This document shows positions 21,690 through 28,497 of a stretch of 29,359 nt of DNA, one piece after another (the first letter of the stretch is position 1; each line of letters begins with the position of its first letter). This stretch comes from a virus. The notes beneath the pieces were generated by a model. That model made no database searches, was not told where the DNA came from, and worked only from the letters and a program-made list of their open reading frames with translations. The DNA lies in IMG/VR virus record IMGVR_UViG_3300035188_000314, positions 1-29,359 of that record. One strand, 5' to 3'. The translations under genes were made by a program, and so were the position numbers.

Positions 21690-22217
21690 TCACCTTCTCT
21701 TGAACTTCAAGATCGTGGCGCGAAATGCGCCGTTGTTGAAGAATGATTCTACCGTCTTCGCCATCGCCTCCATCGCAGTCTTCTGGTGCGCTTCGTTCTT
21801 GGAGACGCGGGTGACGAATGGGTTGGCTGGAACTGCCTTGACTGCCTTCGGCCCGTTCTTAGTCTGGCGCACGCCGCTGATCCCAGAGGTCACAAACCAG
21901 CGATACCACGCTCCACCACTTCCACCATCTCGGCTGCGTCCAGCCCTCGGACCGACCACTGCCGCAGGCGTGTTGAACCGTGCGCGGCGTGCAGTGACCG
22001 ACTTGCGGAGGCGCCCTGGCGTCTTGGTGGTCCTGCCGACTGGAGCCTCTGCCCGCATCGGCTTTACCATCGTCCGAGCTGCGTTCAGGGTCGCAATGCT
22101 CAGGAGGCGCTTGTAGGCGCTAGGGTTTGCGCCTTCAAGGAAGCCGAGCTGCAATGCCTTGTAGTTCGAGTCCACGTCAAAGGAGATCGTCAGTCGATCA
22201 AGCGAGTTAGCGGCCAC
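21690..22217 (-). CDS. gp10-like tail completion protein
   Basis: The 175-residue protein matches HK97 gp10/minor-tail-type neck proteins in outline: ARTMVKPMRAEAPVGRTT, GRLRKSVTARRA, and near the end AVPANPFVTRVSKN, the conserved P-x-PFxxxA/V stretch. Such proteins finish the tail top. The gene would normally lie before the tail terminator; here it follows the assembly chaperones, which is odd. Start GTG 22217 overlaps the end of the chaperone frame by 11 bases. Confidence 0.7.
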   Translation of the reverse strand: MAANSLDRLTISFDVDSNYKALQLGFLEGANPSAYKRLLSIATLNAARTMVKPMRAEAPVGRTTKTPGRLRKSVTARRARFNTPAAVVGPRAGRSRDGGSGGAWYRWFVTSGISGVRQTKNGPKAVKAVPANPFVTRVSKNEAHQKTAMEAMAKTVESFFNNGAFRATILKFKRR

Positions 22218-22682
22218 GACGCTCCTTTGGCTGTAGGTCGGACATCAGCATCAGTGTACGAAGGAAGTCTCCGCTTTCCCACTCCAGCACTTCGTGCGGT
22301 GGGATGTGGAACTTCTCGGCAATGAGGTGTGCCGCGATTAGCGGGTGCGGCGTGAGCGAACGACCCGCCGCCAGCCGCTGGGCGTCGAGTCTTATCGAGG
22401 GGGGAGTGCTGCGACTGCCTCCGACCACTTCTCAATCGTCTGCGTCAGTGCGTCCATCGGCGAGTCAATGATGCTCTTCGCCGGCTCGTTGTCGTCGGTG
22501 AGGAAGTTGTGCTTGGTGATAAGGCGCTCAATCGCCTTCATCGCGCGCTCCGCCTCACCACTTTGCAGGTCAATAAGAATCCGAGCAGGAACGCCCTCTG
22601 CCTTCATCGTGGCTGTCCAGCCGTCAAACGGCGCGGACAGGGTGATCTCAACGGTGCGGAACTGTGGCTTGCTCTGGCTCAT
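22207..22682 (-). CDS. Tail assembly chaperone, frameshifted long form (G-T)
   Basis: A -1 frameshift at 22398-22404 joins the short chaperone to the second frame to give a protein of about 158 residues. The second part (SIRLDAQRLAAGRSLTP, then AAHLIAEKFHIPPHEVLEW and DFLRTLMLMSD) has the pattern of the downstream chaperone segment in many siphophages (xPPHEVLxW). Both forms should bind the tape measure during tail assembly, with the long form made in small amounts. The order major tail, G, G-T, tape measure is the classical context. No separate start for the second frame has a good ribosome site. Confidence 0.78.
22392..22682 (-). CDS. Tail assembly chaperone, short form (G)
   Basis: This 96-residue protein starts at ATG 22682 and reads MSQSKPQFRTVEITLSAPF, then WTATMKAEGVPARILIDLQ and EAERAMKAIERLITKHNFL. 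It resembles gpG-type tail assembly chaperones, which are helical and acidic at the end. Its stop TAA (22392-22394) lies six bases after the CCCCCCT slip site. Identified from position and frameshift more than from sequence. Confidence 0.78.
   Translation of the reverse strand: MSQSKPQFRTVEITLSAPFDGWTATMKAEGVPARILIDLQSGEAERAMKAIERLITKHNFLTDDNEPAKSIIDSPMDALTQTIEKWSEAVAALPPR
22398..22404 (-). promoter_or_regulatory. Programmed -1 frameshift slip site C CCC CCT
   Basis: On the minus strand codons CTC CCC CCT can slip back one base to CCC CCC, changing from the stop-bound frame to the next frame, which continues SIRLDAQ. Both re-pairings are exact except at the wobble base. It occurs between major tail and tape measure genes, where lambda-type frameshifts sit. 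Confidence 0.75.
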
Positions 22683-22712
22683 CTAGCCTCCTCCTCTGCT
22701 ACTAGCTTGAAC

Positions 22713-23720
22713 TTACGGCAACGCCGCTAAGTCGCTATTCACGACGATGCGAAGGCTCTTCGCGCTCACCGTGTCGTAGACCAGCGTACCAGTCACGGCC
22801 ATCGTGGTCAGACCATCTTCGGCGCCAGCCATCTGCTGAACTTCCGTTGGGACGATCATCGCAAGGATGTGTGCCGAGTAGGTGCCGTTGCTCCACGTCA
22901 GTCGCACGCCCTTCGGGGTCGCTGCCTGATAAGCGTCGTACCACGTAGAGACTGCGCTCGAGGTGCTGCTTACCGTCATCGTCAACGTTCCAGTGAACGG
23001 GTTGCTTTCGCTGTGCGTGCTGAATACGGTCGTGCCTGCAAGGTAGGACTGGCGCGTGATGCCTGCATTGAACTCCAACGAGAAGTCAAGCAGGTACTGG
23101 TATGCCGTGCCGTCAGCCGTGCCTGGGAAGGTTGAGCCGTGCTGGAAGGCGTTCCAGAGGCGTCCCGCCATAAACGGCGAGGTTGGCGTGCCTTCGGCAA
23201 GCGTCGCGCTGTTCTTGGCGATCTGCTGCGCGAAAAGGTTCGCGCTCAGGTTCGTAAGTCCGCTGCGGTCAGCCGCGATTGTGATGGACTCTGCAAGGCA
23301 GTAGTTCGCCGCGTATGCCTGCGTGCCGTCTGTTGCGATCAACGTGTAAGAGGTCGGCGAGTTCGCCGCCGTCATCGAGTAGTCGTAGTCCCACTCGTAT
23401 GGCGCAGCCGTGCCTGAAGGCGTATCGGTGCGCGTCATTGAGAGCCAGAGTGGAAGTTCGCCGACGCTCACGGCAGGGACCGTCGCGCTGAGGGTTGGCT
23501 CAACGGAGATGATCGTGCCGGTCGAGCCGATGAGTGGGTTGCGAAGTGCAACGGATCGCTCGGTGCCAAGTTCAATCGTTGTGCCGTTGCTGATCACGCC
23601 AGTTGGCGTCACGAGCAGCTTGCGGCCGCCGCTGGTCAGCGTCGGGATGGTTCCAGGCGTCGCCTCCTTGAAGGCGACCAACTTGCTGAACAGTACGTTT
23701 CCTGCGGATGCGGCTGGCAT
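22713..23720 (-). CDS. Major tail protein
   Basis: The 335-residue protein builds the tail tube. It is beta-rich, Thr/Ser/Ala/Gly-rich and opens MPAASAGNVLFSKLVAFKEA followed by TPGTIPTL. Later segments include TGTIISVEPTLSATVP, DFSLEFNAGITRQSYLAGT and NPFTGTLTMTVSS, and it ends AVTGTLVYDTVSAKSLRIVV. These are typical of tube proteins with an extra C-terminal Ig-like part. It sits between the terminator and chaperone genes, and is made from ATG 23720 in a TAATG overlap. A 30-base spacer with GGAGGAGG follows to the next gene. Confidence 0.83.
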   Translation of the reverse strand: MPAASAGNVLFSKLVAFKEATPGTIPTLTSGGRKLLVTPTGVISNGTTIELGTERSVALRNPLIGSTGTIISVEPTLSATVPAVSVGELPLWLSMTRTDTPSGTAAPYEWDYDYSMTAANSPTSYTLIATDGTQAYAANYCLAESITIAADRSGLTNLSANLFAQQIAKNSATLAEGTPTSPFMAGRLWNAFQHGSTFPGTADGTAYQYLLDFSLEFNAGITRQSYLAGTTVFSTHSESNPFTGTLTMTVSSTSSAVSTWYDAYQAATPKGVRLTWSNGTYSAHILAMIVPTEVQQMAGAEDGLTTMAVTGTLVYDTVSAKSLRIVVNSDLAALP

Positions 23721-23932
23721 TATTCGGTCTCCTTGTCTTCAGCCGCAGTCGCGGCACGCTTGGCGATTCCTGCTGCGATCCAAGCCTCTGCCTGAACCAC
23801 AGGTGCGCTGATGATACTACCGTCCGACGGCAGACCAGCCACGAACTCTCCCTGTGGGATTGAGCCTGGCACGAACTGCACGTCAATGTGGCTGATCACT
23901 GGATAGGTCAGCGGCTTCTTCAGTTCAGGCAC
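23720..23932 (-). CDS. Small protein before the major tail gene, unknown
   Basis: This 70-residue protein starts at GTG 23930-23932 (8-base overlap) and reads VPELKKPLTYPVISHIDVQF. It has a Pro-rich middle (VPGSIPQGEF) and ends helical (EAWIAAGIAKRAATAAED). Its coupling by TAATG to the major tail gene suggests a tail role, perhaps a neck or connector piece. No family recognised. Confidence 0.6.
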   Translation of the reverse strand: MPELKKPLTYPVISHIDVQFVPGSIPQGEFVAGLPSDGSIISAPVVQAEAWIAAGIAKRAATAAEDKETE

Positions 23933-24368
23933 TTGTTCCAATCGCCTCCACACACGCAATTTCCACCGCTGCGGAGATGGTCAAGAAGTCTTGATCTCCC
24001 CAGGTGTCAGTTCCCATTGTAGTGCTAACGACGCTCGCTTGAGATACGCCGCTCGTATTGTCAAGCGTCACGCCGTCAATGAAGGCGTCGCGCAGCCACG
24101 TGCGCCACGTCATCAGGTCTTCATACTTGCGCGCAAGGTCAGCCTGCGGCATCAGGTAGAGCGTGACGTTGAGGGTCAGCGTGATCTGGCGATTAGATGC
24201 GCCGTAGGCAACGGTGTCGTCGCCAGGGATGATGACCACCGCCGGTGCGACGGCAAGGTTGTCTGGCGGGTAGGCGTGGACAGCCCGAAGGTTGTAACCA
24301 ATCGGCGCAGGCGTATTCAAGAGATGATCGCGAAGCCCTTCGATCACGGTCTTGTCTGCAAAGCTCAT
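23925..24368 (-). CDS. Tail terminator-like neck protein
   Basis: The 147-residue protein fits siphophage tail terminators (lambda U/HK97 gp10 neighbourhood). It has a helix at the start (TVIEGLRDHLLNTP), then NLAVAPAVVIIPGDDTVAYG, strands NRQITLTLNVTLYLM, and a helix LARKYEDLMTWRTWLRDAF. It ends in strands LTISAAVEIACVEA. It should cap the tail tube before joining to the head. ATGA overlaps the fibre-chaperone gene before it. Placement before the major tail gene supports it. Confidence 0.7.
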   Translation of the reverse strand: MSFADKTVIEGLRDHLLNTPAPIGYNLRAVHAYPPDNLAVAPAVVIIPGDDTVAYGASNRQITLTLNVTLYLMPQADLARKYEDLMTWRTWLRDAFIDGVTLDNTSGVSQASVVSTTMGTDTWGDQDFLTISAAVEIACVEAIGTSA

Positions 24369-24628
24369 CTGAGTAGCGTCGCAATCTCTTCTTCAGTTAG
24401 TCCAAGCGCGGCAAGTTTTGCGCCAGCACTTACCTTATTCGGATCCTCTGATGGGAGGACTAGCGGTTCTGGCGCAATCCATTGCCCATCAACTTTTCGC
24501 CATCCAATGCCAATGTGGTCTTCTGCCTGCTCAATGACGGCACCGTCTGGCGCGATCCATTCTGATTCACCATCCCATACAACAACGTTCGTAACCAGAT
24601 CGTTTTCAATTACAAGGTATCGGCTCAT
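24365..24628 (-). CDS. Tail fibre assembly chaperone-like protein
   Basis: The 87-residue protein reads MSRYLVIENDLVTNVVVWDG, then SEWIAPDGA, IGIGWRKVDGQWIAPEP and a C-terminal helix. Repeats of W-x-x-x-G with (D/A)G-W and P-E-P occur in small phage proteins encoded after fibre genes, some of which assist fibre folding. It overlaps the fibre stop (ATGA). Like the fibre tip it is AT-richer than nearby genes. Confidence 0.6.
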   Translation of the reverse strand: MSRYLVIENDLVTNVVVWDGESEWIAPDGAVIEQAEDHIGIGWRKVDGQWIAPEPLVLPSEDPNKVSAGAKLAALGLTEEEIATLLR

Positions 24629-27033
24629 CCAATCACCCACACTCTCACGCGGCCATTGCCGCCAACTCCACCAGCACCAGATGTTTGACCGTTTCTTGCG
24701 GCACCACCGCCTCCACCGCCGCAGCCAAATGCTCCTGCTGCGCCTGCGCCGCCGGTTCCACTCGCGTGACCGCCGCCTCCACCGCCGGCAGATGAACTTG
24801 CAGTTCCCCCTGCACCGCCAGTTGCAGTTCCAGCAGCGCCACCATTTCCAACAGTCACCAGACCAGCGTAGGAGGTCGCCTGATGTGATGAGTAGTCTCC
24901 ATACCTCTTGCCTCCTGGCTGACCGGCGCTCGCCGTGTTTGAGGCGTTGATGTTCCCACCTGCTCCACCCCCAGCGCCGACGACGCCGGAATTCGCGCCA
25001 GCAGATGGCGTGTCACTAAATCCGCAAATTCCACCCATTATCCATCGCGGCTGAAGGTTTCCAGATCCTGCGCCGGTGAAAATTAGCGATGCGGTTCCTC
25101 CGACACCTTGTGTTGTTTGAGGAACAACATCATCTACTGCCATAAAAGAGTTCATTATCATTGGCTGCGTTTTTGCGCCAGTATTTCGTCCAAAATTCAA
25201 TGCGCCAAACGACGTCACTCCACCAACGCCACCCGCTCCGCCTGCTGCCGTATTTGCGCTTGTCGCCGTACCGGCAGCACCACCTGCGCCAATGGTGACG
25301 CTTACCGTGCCGCCAGCAGTTCCGATGTCGGTCATCAAGTAATTGAAGAGGCCATACGATCCTCCGCTTCCGCCATCTCCTCCAACGGCGGCTATGCCAG
25401 CGCCACGAGTGCTACCGCCAGATCCTCCGCCGCCAGGATTTAGCACTTCAAGAATTACGATGGCACTTCCAGATGCGGATGCTGGAATGACGAACGAGCC
25501 GTTCCCAGTGAACTCCTGGTACTTGAGGATGCCGCCGCCTGCCGAGATCGTCGTCCACGCAGGAACGCCAGCCGAAACTCCCAGGACTTGACCAGCGGTT
25601 CCAACGCCGAGTCGAGCAACGGTTGCGCTACCACTTGCATAGAGCAAGTCGCCAGCGGTGGTGACGGTGTTCTTCGGAATCGCGGTTCCAGCCAAGTCGT
25701 AGGCTGACTTGACGCTGTTGGGCGTGGCTGCGGTCGTGGTGCTTGTGCTGCTCGTGGAGTCCGTGAGCGTTGTGACGCCGTAAACGTCGCCAATTGCGGC
25801 AGTGCCTGGAACTACTGGGGTTGTCCACTGCGTGTTGTAGTCCGTTGCGTTGATCTTGGAGAGGACCTGCCCTGCAGTCCCGCCGACCGGCACGCCAGTT
25901 CCTGCAGGCCCTGTTGCCCCAGTTGCGCCTGTCGCGCCTGTTGAGCCAGCGACGCCTTGCGGAATGCTGAAGTCAAAGATCGCCGCGCCAGAGCTGCCGA
26001 CGTTGGTGACAGTGGCGTTTGAGCCAGCCGTTCCAGTGATGACCGTGCCGACCGCGATTGTCGCAGCAGCACCAGTTGATCCTGTCGCGCCTGTGTTTCC
26101 AGTATCACCCTTGTCTCCCTTGACAAGCGTGAAGTCAAAGACAGCCGCTGATGACGAGCCTGTGTTGGTGACTGCAACTGCGGTGCCTTGCGTGACGTTG
26201 CCTACGGCGATGGTTGCCGCTGAGCCTGCCGCACCAGTTGATCCAGTCGCACCAGTTGCTCCTGTGTTGCCAGTGTCACCCTTGACGAGTACGAAGTCAA
26301 AGACCGCAGCGGAGGAGGAGCCTGTATTGGTCACCGCAACGGCAGTACCCTGCGTGACTGCGCCAACGGCGATGGTGGCGGCAGAACCCGCCGCGCCTGT
26401 GGCGCCCGTGTTGCCTGTTGCCCCTGTATTTCCTGTGTCGCCCTTATCGCCCTTATCGCCCTTGACAAGCGTGAAGTTGAAGACCGCAGCGGAACTTGAT
26501 CCGCTGTTGGTCACCGCAACGGCAGTGCCTTGCGTGACGGTGCCAACTGCAATCGTGGCTGCAGAGCCAGCAGCGCCAGTCGCGCCGGTTGCTCCAGTTG
26601 CACCAGTTGCACCTGGCACGAGAACAAAGTCAAAGACAGCGGCGGAACTAGACCCAGTGTTCGTGACGGCGGCTGCGGTGCCAGATGTGACGCTACCAAC
26701 CGCGATCGTTGCGGCTGATCCTGCAGCTCCTGTCGAACCTGTGGCACCAGTGTTGCCAGTGTCACCCTTATCACCTTTGACAAGTACGAAGTTGAATACG
26801 GCAGCCGATGAGGAGCCGCTGTTCGTGACGGCAACAGCCGTCCCCTGCGTGACCGAACCGACAGCAATGGTTGCAGCAGAACCAGCAGGACCTGCGGTAC
26901 CCGCTGGACCAGTTGCGCCTGCAGGACCTGTCGGACCCTGCGCGCCTGCGGGTCCAGGTGCCTGAACGACAATCTCTGTGCGCGTGTCGTTGATCGAGAT
27001 GATCTGCTGCGTCAGGTCAACTTCTACGGTCAT
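24625..27033 (-). CDS. Collagen-like fibre with six repeat modules and Gly-rich tip
   Basis: The 802-residue fibre has an N-terminal anchor (MTVEVDLTQQIISINDT), then a collagen-like shaft of Gly-x-y triplets. The shaft alternates with six copies of a small module (AATIAVGxVTQGTAVAVTN followed by SSSAAVFDFxLVKG). A junction (WTTPVVPGTAAIG), a linking part with SVKSAYDLAG, and a C-terminal Gly-rich domain (GGGGSGGSTRGAG, then SVTIGAGGAAG and GGGGGHASG) follow. It likely forms a trimeric fibre that binds host receptors. It is placed among head-neck genes, not after the tail tip, so it could be a neck or head fibre. GC falls at the C-terminal tip. ATGA overlaps bind it to both neighbours. Confidence 0.8.
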   Translation of the reverse strand: MTVEVDLTQQIISINDTRTEIVVQAPGPAGAQGPTGPAGATGPAGTAGPAGSAATIAVGSVTQGTAVAVTNSGSSSAAVFNFVLVKGDKGDTGNTGATGSTGAAGSAATIAVGSVTSGTAAAVTNTGSSSAAVFDFVLVPGATGATGATGATGAAGSAATIAVGTVTQGTAVAVTNSGSSSAAVFNFTLVKGDKGDKGDTGNTGATGNTGATGAAGSAATIAVGAVTQGTAVAVTNTGSSSAAVFDFVLVKGDTGNTGATGATGSTGAAGSAATIAVGNVTQGTAVAVTNTGSSSAAVFDFTLVKGDKGDTGNTGATGSTGAAATIAVGTVITGTAGSNATVTNVGSSGAAIFDFSIPQGVAGSTGATGATGATGPAGTGVPVGGTAGQVLSKINATDYNTQWTTPVVPGTAAIGDVYGVTTLTDSTSSTSTTTAATPNSVKSAYDLAGTAIPKNTVTTAGDLLYASGSATVARLGVGTAGQVLGVSAGVPAWTTISAGGGILKYQEFTGNGSFVIPASASGSAIVILEVLNPGGGGSGGSTRGAGIAAVGGDGGSGGSYGLFNYLMTDIGTAGGTVSVTIGAGGAAGTATSANTAAGGAGGVGGVTSFGALNFGRNTGAKTQPMIMNSFMAVDDVVPQTTQGVGGTASLIFTGAGSGNLQPRWIMGGICGFSDTPSAGANSGVVGAGGGAGGNINASNTASAGQPGGKRYGDYSSHQATSYAGLVTVGNGGAAGTATGGAGGTASSSAGGGGGGHASGTGGAGAAGAFGCGGGGGGAARNGQTSGAGGVGGNGRVRVWVIG
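25925..26945 (-). repeat. Six imperfect fibre repeats plus collagen triplets
   Basis: Copies start near minus-strand positions 26880, 26718, 26575, 26395, 26223 and 26070, about 140-180 bases apart. The protein copies are nearly identical (SAATIAVG), but the codons differ between copies. The last copy is divergent (ATIAVGTVITG). Confidence 0.85.
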
Positions 27034-27383
27034 CGCGTCACCTCTGGCGTGACGGTCGCGGCTCCTTGCAAGAGGCGCGTCACCACGCCGCCTGCGCTCA
27101 CGAGTTCAAGGTCATAGACGCCGCTGAATGGCGCGGTCAGTGCAGCCGTGGTCGTCGCCGAGATAAGGATTGCAACCGTGCCAGCCGCCCCGCCAAGTGT
27201 GATCCCAGCGCCGCTCGTCAGGCTGACAATGCTGGTGCTGGATGAGTACGTCTCGCGGACTTGCATCCGCGCGCTGTAGCCAGTGAGGTTGATCGCCGTG
27301 CCTGCCGAGTCCTTCCACGTGACGGTCAGCTCAAACGTCGCGCCCTGGTTGATCGTCAGGTCAAAGCTATTGCCGAGCGCCAT
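27030..27383 (-). CDS. Beta-rich fibre-base or baseplate-like protein
   Basis: The 117-residue protein reads FDLTINQGATFELTVTWKDS, then GTAINLTGYSARMQVR, AGTVAILISATTTAAL, GVYDLELVSAGGVV and RLLQGAATVTPEVTR. This F-x-x-x-x-G-x-T-F pattern with a closing EVTR is common to small phage proteins located next to fibre genes and resembles the N-terminal domain of receptor-binding base proteins (BppU-like). It starts in a TGATG overlap with the connector gene and is joined by ATGA to the fibre. Probably the anchor of the fibre. Confidence 0.68.
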   Translation of the reverse strand: MALGNSFDLTINQGATFELTVTWKDSAGTAINLTGYSARMQVRETYSSSTSIVSLTSGAGITLGGAAGTVAILISATTTAALTAPFSGVYDLELVSAGGVVTRLLQGAATVTPEVTR

Positions 27384-27982
27384 CAGCGTGCCAGCCCTTC
27401 GCGCTTTCGGTACGCCTCAAGAAGCACCTGCGCTTCAGGGTGCAGTGCGCGTGTTTGGCGAAGGATGCCGCCGAGGTCTTGCGAGCCGATCACGCCGAAC
27501 GGCGAGGTGCGGCTCGACCAGACTGCGCCCGCTTGAATGATTGCCGCTTGCTTCACTGCGCTCGGCACGGACGGCCACCCGAAGACGCCGACCACCTTGA
27601 CGCCTCGATACACGTCGCGCGGGAAGTTGCGCGGCCACGTCACCGATACGTCGATCTCGTTGTACGGCCAGCCGTCCAGAGCTGCGTTGCCTGGCGCGAG
27701 GTTGTAGTCGGTGCCTGCGGTCCACGTTGTCTCGTAGGTGCCGTTGGCGTCGTCATCTGTCGTCAGCGTCGTGACGCTCACGAGGTCGTCAATCAGGACG
27801 TACTGGTAGTCGGTCGCCGTGTAGTAGCGCGTCTCCGTCGCCGTGCCGAAGCCTTGCTTGCGGTCGGTGTAGAGGTCAATGAGTGCGTCGGTCGCATCGA
27901 GGACAGACTGCAGCGCCGTGTCGTCGGAGCTGTCGCTGATCCCGATTGCAGCCTTGAACTCGGCGAGACTTGCGTATGACAT
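27383..27982 (-). CDS. Head-tail connector, gp6-like
   Basis: The 199-residue protein begins MSYASLAEFKAAIGI and then LQSVLDATDALIDLYTDR, the opening of gp6/gp15-type adaptors (a helical bundle that sits under the portal). Later VTWPRNFPRDVYRGVKVVGV and VKQAAIIQAGAVWSSR are typical of the family. It is longer than HK97 gp6 because of a beta insertion (ATETRYYTATDYQYVLIDDL) common in Gram-positive and actinophage relatives. ATG 27982 has GGAGG before it and abuts the previous TAA. Confidence 0.8.
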   Translation of the reverse strand: MSYASLAEFKAAIGISDSSDDTALQSVLDATDALIDLYTDRKQGFGTATETRYYTATDYQYVLIDDLVSVTTLTTDDDANGTYETTWTAGTDYNLAPGNAALDGWPYNEIDVSVTWPRNFPRDVYRGVKVVGVFGWPSVPSAVKQAAIIQAGAVWSSRTSPFGVIGSQDLGGILRQTRALHPEAQVLLEAYRKREGLAR

Positions 27983-28261
27983 TTAGCGGCCTCCGATTTG
28001 TAGGACGTACAAGGTGTGTGTCCCTGAGTTGGTGACAGCATACAACTGCACCCGCTCAGGAACGTTGATTGTCAGGGTGCTGCCACTGTGCAGCGCGAAT
28101 CCAGTGGAAGCAGTGACGCCTAGCGGTCCAACGTAGATATCGTGGTTGCCTTGCGTGTCCGTGTGCAGAACAAAGGTCGAGCCAGGCACCAAGCCCTCGC
28201 CGACGGCAACGGCTGCCGTGCCGACCGTGACCTGCCTGCTGCTGATGCGCTGCTCGCTCAC
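27983..28261 (-). CDS. Small beta-rich virion-like protein
   Basis: The 92-residue protein starts at GTG 28261 in GTGA overlap and reads SEQRISSRQVTVGTAAVAVG, then GSTFVLHTDTQGNHDIYVG, PERVQLYAVTNSG and LYVLQIGG. It is a beta sandwich in character, as in small decoration or neck proteins encoded between capsid and connector genes. Function inferred from place only. Confidence 0.62.
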   Translation of the reverse strand: MSEQRISSRQVTVGTAAVAVGEGLVPGSTFVLHTDTQGNHDIYVGPLGVTASTGFALHSGSTLTINVPERVQLYAVTNSGTHTLYVLQIGGR

Positions 28262-28425
28262 TCGCTTTTGCCCTTCTCCCGCTCTCTAAGCGGCGTTCGC
28301 TTCACGGTGGCTGTATTGCCCCACCTGACCACAATGGCGCGCTCTACGTGGCTCGTAGGTGCCTCTGCGTTGATTTTATCAGCGCCCTTGCGCCCCAGTT
28401 TCTTCAGTCTCTTCCAGATGTCCAT
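28258..28425 (-). CDS. 55-residue basic protein after the capsid gene
   Basis: The frame starts at ATG 28423-28425 with a strong AGGAGGGG site and ends GTGA-coupled to the next gene. It is very basic (MDIWKRLKKLGRKGADK, later TPLREREKGKSE) with a short hydrophobic core (RAIVVRWG). It fills the gap between capsid and the beta-rich protein and could bind DNA or capsid. Function unknown. Confidence 0.65.
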   Translation of the reverse strand: MDIWKRLKKLGRKGADKINAEAPTSHVERAIVVRWGNTATVKRTPLREREKGKSE

Positions 28426-28444
28426 TTCCCCTCCTGATGCGAAC

Positions 28445-28472
28445 AGGGAGCCGAGCCGAAGCCCGACTCCCT
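28445..28472 (-). terminator. Hairpin with TTCG loop after the capsid gene
   Basis: A 12-base stem AGGGAG-t-CGGGC / GCTCG-g-CTCCCT (one G-T pair, one wobble) closes a TTCG tetraloop, 26 bases after the capsid stop. A UUCG-capped stem is very stable. There is no T-run, so it may slow 3' decay of capsid mRNA or allow partial termination. Confidence 0.6.
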
Positions 28473-28497
28473 GCCGCTCAACCTAGTGTCTAACGGA

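Noticed and set aside
25850-26965. A 371-codon open frame on the plus strand, rich in Val-Ala-Pro
   Set aside because: It is the mirror of the collagen-like repeats on the minus strand; GC-rich Gly/Ala/Thr codons read backwards give Pro/Val/Ala. It would lie fully inside the fibre gene.
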